This document shows, in pieces, positions 12,624 through 22,500 of a stretch of 64,000 nt of DNA. A model generated the notes under the pieces. It had not been told where the DNA came from and made no database searches. It saw nothing but the letters and a program-made list of their open reading frames with translations. Source of the stretch: Agelas oroides. Taxonomy: Eukaryota > Porifera > Demospongiae > Agelasida > Agelasidae. The position numbers and the translations under genes were made by a program. Location: NCBI GenBank assembly GCA_949130485.1, contig OX422193.1:928501-992500 (forward strand). Direction: 5' to 3'. Position 1 is the stretch's first letter. Each line of letters opens with the position of its first letter.

Positions 12624-13517
12624 TCTTGGATATATAATGCAGACCATGGACCTATCTGTACAGCCTATCACTACTCACAGAGTGGATACGCACATGATCC
12701 CTAGCTATTTGAACTCAGAATCCATTAGTATGAATGTACATACCAATTACCAACCATTTCTCAGCTTCCAAGAGCTTCTGATCCTAATTTTGAAGCCTTC
12801 CAGTCACATACAATTATACAACAGCTCTGATACATAATGCTGTAGGTACAAGCCATATATCTCAGCTAATTCCAAAGTCTTGATTGATTTGCAAGCACTC
12901 ATCAGCCATAACACTTGGGACAGGGGAACTCAGTGGCCCTGCATGCAGAACCATGGCTCCTATATATGATTGGCTCTACATTGGAAACTGGTAGCTCTGA
13001 TACATATACTGAAGTAAAACCATCAACACACCTGTGGACCAGTTGGAATATAAAACAGAAAGTCACTAAACTACAATCATGCTGTTGATACTGACATTCT
13101 TTGTTCCACTATGATCCTAGTCTCGTGCCCAGCTAGACTACAATTATCCCTATTAATTTCGACCTCAAGGAAATTCTGGTCCTAATTCTGAAGTCTTCCA
13201 ACTGCATATGGTGATAGCAACTGCATGAACCAAGCACTCAGCCCTAGCTCAGCCATAAAACTAAGTGGGTGGTGGGGCTCAGTCTTCACCACCTACTTTC
13301 AAGTCTACGATGTCATGTATTATTACAGAGCAAAAAAACAGTTACAGCATAATTACTCCATAGAGGTGGAGGTGTAGGCTCAATCGCACAACGTTGTACA
13401 CTGGCAGTTCTACATGTAATACATAATACTGAAGATATTTTTGAGTGAAACTGTCAACACACATTGTGGACAAGTAATATAGTAGAACAGAAAGCGACCA
13501 CAATAATATAATGTATC
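12624..13517. other. intergenic: 5' side of the adhesion GPCR and 3' side of METTL14
   Basis: I see no coding exon. The region must contain the upstream sequence of the minus-strand GPCR, whose ATG is at 12623, and the METTL14 3' UTR at its right edge. Two similar stretches (around 12770-12960 and 13160-13280, with LRR-free text such as CCTAATTTTGAAGCCTTCCA versus CCTAATTCTGAAGTCTTCCA) suggest an old local duplication. Confidence 0.5.
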
Positions 13518-16500
13518 TCAAAACGTTCTCCCAGGTCCATGCATCCCTCCTCGTGACATCATTGGTGATCCTCTCCCCATCCCCCCTCCAGCCATCCCTC
13601 CACCTCTCCCCGTCCCTTGACCACGCCCCCCTCCTCTCGACTTCATGGGAGGGGTCTTGGGTCTGAGTGTCTCGATTTCCTCAGAGAAGGACAGGAGGTA
13701 GCCGTCTGGTCCCTCAAAGAAGGACGAGTAGAGCTCCTTGGAGAAGTTAGAGCTAGTAAGGTGAGGGCCAAGAGTTAGCCAGCCTAGAGAGGAGCAGAGA
13801 GCAGAAAACCACAAGCTTACTAGACTGCATCCACACACATACATTACACACGGGCAGTGAATGCTTAGTATCAATATTGGCGTCACAAGTGTACGGAAGT
13901 ACATCCATAGTATGTGGAGGCAGAGGAATTCCACCGCGATTAAGCACATGTGCAAACAGCTGGAACCAGGCCCTTTTTTCTCCTCCTCTTCGGGCCTGGG
14001 AATAAGGCTAGACCACACTGTACAGTGGGGCGGGACATGGCTTGTATACACAGTTCACCAGACCCTTCCCTTTTTTTTGCGGAAGTGGGTCTGGCTTGTG
14101 AGACTACCTCCCCTTTCCCCTCCCCTCCCACACACACACCCTCACACCCTCACCAGGTCTGATGGTGTTGTCAGTCCCAAACAGATGCAGTCTCCTCCTG
14201 CCCAGACAAAAGTGTTCAATAATATGGAAGATCTCCTCCGGCTTCTCCACACTACCCAGCTCTGGCTGCAGATGAGAAGAAGAGAATCAGATTGGAGTGA
14301 AACCTGTCTAAATGGTTGCCATAAAAACATTTCTTAAGCATTATAGAAAAGTGATTGCTTTACACAGGTCATTATGCACAGGATTAGTACAGCTTCACCA
14401 GGAGTAGTGCATAGTAAAGAACTAAGTTACCCCATGAGACACAACTCTTAAATTGCTTGGTTCAGTAGGTGTGACATTTACCACTTCAAATTACCGTAAC
14501 TAAAACACTCCACTTGGCCTTAGGCACTGCATGAAATCTTTTGTGTTTTCTGTATGTGACATGTGCAAGTTGTCACACTAAATCAAGGTGTTAAAACAGT
14601 ACAACAGTATGTACATGGTAAAATCTACAAAAAAAATCGATCCAAAGTTAATGTCACTTGTAAAAATGCAAGCAGCCTAACAGGCTTACGAGACAAAAGT
14701 TGGTATGGTGTACACAAACAGGATGAAGTGGGGGGAGAAATAGTTTGTATAAAAAGCATCAGGGGTAAATAAGGATGGTACAGGGTTATATTGTGTGCTA
14801 CATGTATGTGGTATAGAATATATAGGAAAGTGTGCCAGTAAAAGAGGTAGTCTGATATCGGGGTCCCAGAAAACAAAACACATAGTGGTGAAAGACAGAC
14901 AAGTCTTTAACTGGCACCCTTCTCAGGATAACCAGAGGACAGACTACAAATTAACTTGCTAGTGTGAGTAGAGTTTTCAGTTTTCAGTCTTCAGGGTCAT
15001 ATTTATCTTTTGGAGTTGTCAATGTCATCATCATCAGATACTCCAGTTGTCTCATCCTCACAGACAAGCTTTATCCCGGTTCCTAGCACCGAGGGGAGGT
15101 TTCACGCCAGAAACCAGGCTGTGAGAAGCCTGAGCTATCAAAGATTCCACTGTCCTACACCATCAATAGACCATATCTGTGCACTAGACATTTTTGCACC
15201 TGTCACAGTATTGTGTATTGTGCATGCACTTTATACCATAAAACTATTGTTATTAGCGAAGCTTGCAGTGCCAGAAAACATGACATTCTTCGCTACAGGC
15301 CCCACTCCCAACAACATACACTGCCTGACCAGGGTAACCCTGGGGGAAAGGAGCAAATAATGAAGACACTATGCCTATTGTGGTGCAGCTTATGTGGCCT
15401 CACGCCCAAACAATGGTATAGAACCAAAGTCTACAGGAAACAACACACCCGCATGGCTGAGTTGCTGATTTTTTTTTCTTTTTCAACGTAAGGTAAGGTA
15501 ATACGTAGTCAAGAATCTACAACCTTCATTGAAATTATATCCCATCATGGTGTAAACAGCAACTCCTCAAGAGATGGTGTCTGTTGCTCCCATCTGCCAT
15601 CTGCCATCTTGTGCCATTGCCACAGATGCCACAAACCTTTCCTGCTTTGCAAGCCTAGGCCACGGCTAATCACTGCTTACTAGCTATTACTATGAACCCC
15701 CCTAATACATTTGTACATGTAATACTGCGGCTCGCCACTTCTTTGGGGAATCCCGCGTGCGTTATCCGTATACTGGGTACATGTACACATGCGCACGCAC
15801 TTTGCCACTTTTCTGGAGGGTGAGAGATGGTCTAGCTAGCTTGACAGATAGCGGCCGTCCCTATTTTCCGGAACGGAACGGAACGGAACTCTACCCTAAA
15901 ACACGGAACGGACCAAGCGTCAAAGATGCATGCGCAAGACATCTCACCGGTACTTCTACATGAGTTTAGTTATGTAGCGAAAGTCTCAGCTTGTCCACTG
16001 GCTGTTGCCAGTGCTGGCATTATAATCTGTATCCTATGCATGGTGAGACGGTCTAGAAAGGGTATATGCGTGTAAAATTATACTATCAGTAGCATATCTG
16101 CCTTATCAAAGTTCAAAGTGGCACATCCACAGTATTTTGTCCGAACCTGCAGTATAGAGCATAGGAAATAAGTATACTTGTATACATTCAAGACTCCATT
16201 TCAAACTGGATTATAGAGTGTGCACGTTTGAAATTTCAAACTTGTGCACACTCTATAATCCAGTTTGAAACGGACACTTTGAATAAACATGTGTATGTAC
16301 AAACTATACTATCTTGTCCAAAAAATGCACCTGCATGGTACTGACATTCTCCCTTATTCCAACATCTGTGTGTTCTCCACAAGTACATGTACCCAGGCTC
16401 TCTGCCCAATTGAAAACTGAGTATAAAGTGTTCAATGTTGTTTATTGTGCAGGAATTCATCACTGTGTATTAAATTTAATGTCCCTGGAGGAGCAGTTGT

Positions 16501-19500
16501 AGCTGTGCATGTGTTGATGCTTAGGACAGACTTCTGCGTATACTCCACAACAGTCAGATATTAGTGATAATGACGATTTTCTGGATATGGAGATATATGT
16601 CATAGTTGTACTGAAGTATGGTTTAGGTGCATGGAGCAACTTGGGACATGCCTAACTTGGAATGTGGCACTTTCTTCAGCTCCACCACAACAAAGACTGC
16701 TAGACAAGCTTTGTGGGATGGTGTTGCAAGGTACATTTGCACTTTCTTACCATGGGTAGCAAGTCTCTTGCTTTATCATGCACGCAGACAGATCTATAGA
16801 CTTTTGACAAATGCACAGGCTCGACAAACTCAAAATTTTGGTAGGTCTTCTAAGCGAAATTATTTTGCTGCTGTCACATGAAAAGTAAATCTTACATGCA
16901 AAAGTTGCAAACAGAACACGCCTCAAAGGCATGTACAGCAATAAACTAGAGGCAGATGAACAACCTACCATCTTATTGCATGTGCATGATTTCTAGGCAG
17001 TATATCATTTACTACACATCCGAAAACAAAAATCCAAATTCAAGCAGATTTAACTACAGGTTTTGTTGAGATGCCATATGTATGCAACCTACCAGCTAAA
17101 TTAGTATAATTATACGTGCATATCCTTTCATATGTCTCACCATGCACAGTATATAATGCCAGCTGCCACTGGACAAGCTCAAACCTTCGCTACATAACTA
17201 AACTTACGTTGAGGTAGCGGTGAGATGTCTTGCGCATGCGTCGGATCTCTTGGTCCGTTCCGTGTTTTAGGGTTGCGTTCCGGTCCGTTCCGTTCCGTTC
17301 CGGAAAATAGGGACGGCCATAGATAGCTCGCTACTTTGGAATCTCGTGTGCGTTATCATATTGTACGCATGCGCGCACACTTTGCAGCGTAAAAGGAAGC
17401 CCTAAAAAGGCGGGATGTTGTCAGCTGTTTTCATGTAGGCCGTGAGAATTTTTGTACGAACGACAGCAAAGGGCTCCTTGAACTGAACAGCTCCGAATTC
17501 TTTCCGCCGTTCCCGGTAATCACTTTGTAGAGACACAATGGGTAAGTTGTTCTGCAATTGCAGTATTTGTTGCATGAAGAAGGCTACAGATGAATAACTG
17601 AAACTTTCTTCGGCTTCCCACAGGAAATATATTCAATCTGTTTGTAGCTGGAACCAGCCTTGCGGTTGCAGCTGGACTGCTCTACTACGTAATGACTACC
17701 AAGACCAAAGATAGAGCAAGCTCAAGTCAAGTCAACTGGAGGGTAACAACAGCTTGCTGTGAAGAAACTGCCAATCGGTTCATACACTCTGAAATGGTTA
17801 CAAATTCAATGGAGAACTTCATCATTGAGAAGATATTATACCTTGTACAACCTGCATTGTCAACCCTTGACATTGTGCATTCCTGCGACTATACAATGCA
17901 AATGTTTATAGAGTTTGCCCATCAATACTAAGCAAGCAGCTGTGAATCCTGTTCATTGACTGTTCTGACAATATTAGTATATTCTGTACTAGCTTGGTTT
18001 CTTGCACAGGGTTGGGGAGGCCGCACATAATCTCATCTCTCATTGCTGCCACTAGGAAGAGTCACACAGCACAGCAGACCATTGGAGCAGGATGGTGCCA
18101 CGGATAATACACTCAGTCTATAAGTAAAGTGGTGCTTAAATAATTGAAAATGGGGTCACCTTTAGTTATTGTGAATAGTAGGTAGAAGTATAGCTTTATA
18201 TGCAAGTCCTATAGCTTGCTTTTGATCAATATAGTATCAGCAGTGGATGAAAATTCTTACTCCAATGACAGCAGAACAAGTGCAGAGGCGCTGTTGTTAC
18301 AGTTTGCATTCTGGCTCTAGTCTCTGTCTGAGGTATACTGTGCCCATGTAGCATGAACCATCAGTCTGGTCACTCACCACAAGAAAATTGAAGTCATGAA
18401 ACAAGTACTTGAGTAGGTATCTCTATGTACAACCACTAACTATACACAACACTAAATTCATTCCATAATCCATCTAAGTGCATGTACCAATCCTATAAGT
18501 ACATGTACCACAAACAAACCTGCACTATGCCTACTTGTCAAAACCAATAACGATGCAGACAGCTATTTTTAAATTCTTCAGAAATGACTGTATCAGTTTT
18601 TGCCGCAAAAAGATGGCTTTCCAAGTAAATATTCAGGTACGTGATACTTCAAGAAGTCGCTTTCTTTAGTCTGCATGCAGTTTTTCAGCTGATGTATGTT
18701 ATTAGTCCTGCGCTGAAGAATGATATTTCCAAGGGCATGCGTATCACCATTTGTCCAACACAACAGCAACAGTCACCAATCATTCTCATTGTCGAGTTCT
18801 CTTCGAGTCTCCAATACTTCTTCTAAACAAAGGGCTTTGTAGATGCTGCACACAATCTTCTCACTTCTGAAACTCTCTGCCATAACTTCCAACCAACACC
18901 ATGCAGTGAGCTCAGCATTTGTAGCAGTCCAAGGATCACCAATAACTAGGATCACTCCAATTGATCCAACAAATCAACCAATCAGGATGCAGCATTGCTG
19001 ACCAACAAATGTCAGTTAAAAGGCATGAAATAAATTGTGAATTCACTAATCAGTCAAACTATACAGCAAATTACTGAAGAAGGCTGACGGCTCAGTACAC
19101 GCTTCATCTCCAGCTTAAACTCCAGTTCTGAAGACCCCCAACAAAATATTGCATGGGCTTTCATCAAAGTATAGACTAGCACAAAATTCTTTCTGAGCTG
19201 TTGCATAAGATGACTATGAAACAGTGAAGGATGCTGATACTGAGACAACTCATAAACTGTAATAGCAAGACTGAAAACTGTATTATCAAAACAGAAAACT
19301 GTATTATCATCTTTAATGTTATTCAGTGTTACTATCACACTATACTGGGATGGCACTGGAAGAGTGAATTTACTTGTGCATTGGGAGGTAGGTTTTATCT
19401 TGTGAGAAATACCCAAACATATAGTGTACATTCTATGCCCAACCCCCATTTTGAAGAACCACTTAGTAGTAAAGTTGGCCCTATTTTACGTAAGCAATCA

Positions 19501-22500
19501 AAAACTGGATGGTGAAGGCCTGGGAACGAGGCTAGTTTCACCCACCTCCTCTGTGATAATGATGTCTAGATCAATGTTTGCGTGAATGAAGTGGCCATCT
19601 TGGTTCCTGCGGACTGTGCCTTTAATACCCATGAGACAGTGTTCCTTGTGTGTGTAAGTACATGTAGAAAGGGGGGGGCAAGCACACATGTACATGTAGT
19701 TGAGTAGTAATTACCACTATGATTCATATACATGTACGTCTAGTAACAAATTAGCAACATCCCAAATACATGTAGCAATATACTTATGTACATGTAACTC
19801 TTGCAGAACCATACCATCTTAGCCACTGTGAAACAAAATTTGGCAAGATGCTTACCTCCAACACAGCTAACATAAGTAGCAGGGAAGATCCGACACAAAT
19901 GACATCATGTACGACAAGGTTCAATGACCAAGCGATCTTGATTGGCAAATTATATTTTGTAATTGCTAACATTCCAAAGTTTAAATGTGATTTCTGGGCA
20001 TCACAAGCTTTTATCCTGCTAGGTTCACCAGATTCAGGGGTGTTTTGGACCATGCTAAAGCTGTTGAGACAGAATCTTGTTAATTATCTTAACAGTCATG
20101 TAAATTGCATTTGGAGGTGAAAAATCATACAAGCAACTTTTTTGTAGTATAATTGTGTAATATAAGCAGAACGCAATTCCTGCAGATGTAGTACATGTAT
20201 ATGTTTGTAAGTGCATTAAGCATTAATGTATTCTCTAGCAACAGTTTCCCAGGTGGACGAGAGCATTCACACAACACGTGGAGGACACTACCTTAGTGTT
20301 CCGGAAGATGGACTTCTGGTCGATGTGCTGCTTCTTGCCGGGGTTCTTGATGTTTGTCTTCACCCAACAAATGTCCTCACACCTACGAAACCCCCACTTC
20401 TTTAGACACTGGGAGAAGGACAGTAGGAGTGACATTGATAGACACGTGCAGGGGGAGAGACATGTGCAGGGGGAGAGACACGTGCAGGGGGAGAGACACA
20501 GAATGAGAGGTGCCATAGGAGAAAAGGGGAGATGTGAGGGGGAGGACAAGGGGAGGAGAAACATAGAACATGAGAATATAATTAAAACAGTTGTGGTGAA
20601 TTCTGTGTGTACTCAAATCATCATCATAACTACCATGATCATAAGTACAAGTTAATCATATTATGGTTGTGTTCTGAAGGTTGATAATCCTGACTGAATT
20701 TTACTCCTACATGTACCCAAGGATACACATGTGCAACATGACAACCACAAATGTTCATGTACACTGTAAAGATGCAATGAAGCCTCCCACCAACCTCTCC
20801 CCCTCCTTCTCACATTCCCCTGTCCCACCCACCTCCCTCCCAATGTCCAGCCCCTCACAGGACCCACACCAGAGGAAGACAAACGATCTCTGAGCAGCCA
20901 CATCCTCCAACTTCAGGTTCATGATCTGTAGACAAGAGCCCGTTATGAGTCAGTACCCTCCTACAATGCATATGCATACCGTCTACATTGCACATCATAC
21001 ATGTACTTTCTGTGCGCAGTTTAACAATTAAGCCAAGTTGAGCTACCAGAGTTGTGACTGAGTTGTGGGGCAACTTGAAGGCACAGACACTTGAGCTAAT
21101 TGCACCTACAAATAGAAAACTTGCAAGATTGATAGCCCCAGGAGTGACCAGGCCAGCAATCTAGATCCAAAAACATCAAGTCAACACTTTCTGTCTACAG
21201 CAGGATCCTGTCAGGACAACATAGACTACACAACCTCCCAAATATTCTCACACCTTTCCATACTCATTTTCCTTCTCATCTCCACTCTCCCACACTCATC
21301 ATCCCTCTCCACCCTCCCACACTCATCATCCCTCTCCACCCTCCCACACTCATCATCTCTCTCCACTCTCCCACACTCATTATCTCTCTCCACTCTCCCA
21401 CACTCATCATCCCTCTCCACCCTCCCACACTCATCATCCCTCTCCACCCTCCCACACTCATCATCCCTCTCCACTCTCCCACACTCATCATCCCTCTCCA
21501 CCCTCCCACACTCATCATCCCTCTCCACCCTCCCACACTCATCATCTCTCTCCACCCTCCCACACTCATCATCCCTCTCCACTCTCCCATACTCATCATC
21601 CCTCTCCACTCTCCCACACTCATCATCCCTCTCCACCCTCCCACACTCACATCCTCCCAGTCAAGGGGGCTCCAGTTGAATGTGATCCCGCTGGCCCTAC
21701 GCTGGTACTCCTCCAGCGGAGGGTCCACCAGAATCACATCGAACTTTGACCCCAGGGAGTTGAGGTCAAAGGCCCTGAGGTCACACTTGAGGTACATCGG
21801 CTGCGTAGCTCCTCTCTCAATCTGTTCATCCTATAGTGGGAAACACTAGAAAACTTTAATGTATAAATAAAGTATGTAGTCTATATTCACGGTTTATTGA
21901 TATGTGTGTAGATACTGCTATACCGTGATTGTTCAGCCAAAACACAATGTATAACAGCTACCAGGAAAGATATGACTTGCCTATACCTGACTATAGCTGG
22001 TTTTGGCTACCAATATTACTGCTGAGCATCCCAGCCATGGGCAGGCGTGGTTAGTGGTCCGAACTTAGCAACTTGTAGTGGTAGAATGGGATTACCATAT
22101 TCACTCATGAAGCAGTTTATTATGCATTCCAATTTCCCTTCAACTGACTTTGGCATAGAAGGAGGGGATTGCAACCTGGTGGCTGCCACTAAAACAAAAC
22201 TTACAGTGTACATACATCCTTGTAACATGGTAACAGTAAATAGTACCCTTGTTTCAGGATGATGATATTTTATTGCAATGAAAATTAGCCTCGTTCCCAG
22301 GCTCTCCCCTCGCCCCGACGAAAAATAAAAACGGAGGGGGAGAGCCTGGGACCGATTCGCATGTGATATCGCGGCACGACTGGGTACTTCTCCGCCGTCG
22401 CTGCTGTTTGACCCGCGCCGAGGTCTCACCGACGCAGTCACAGCTCACTTGTTTCAGTAGTATATCGTAGCTGTTCGAGTCAGCCAATCACGTGGCCACA

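Noticed and set aside
13861-14337. 158-codon plus-strand ORF near the METTL14 3' end
   Set aside because: It is antisense to METTL14 exon 14154-14265 and runs through a MITE relic and a CA/CCC-rich intron; no family.
15004-15082. Possible last exon on the minus strand ([20 protein letters not shown]... then stop)
   Set aside because: A pyrimidine-rich acceptor is present, but no upstream exon or family supports it and METTL14 already has its proper downstream exons. Could be an alternative METTL14 end, but not supportable.
16627-16881. ORF inside the foldback element
   Set aside because: No transposase motif; length is within chance expectation.
18773-18955. ORF in the METTL14 intron, minus strand
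   Set aside because: It is 60 codons with no recognisable motif and no matching splice sites.
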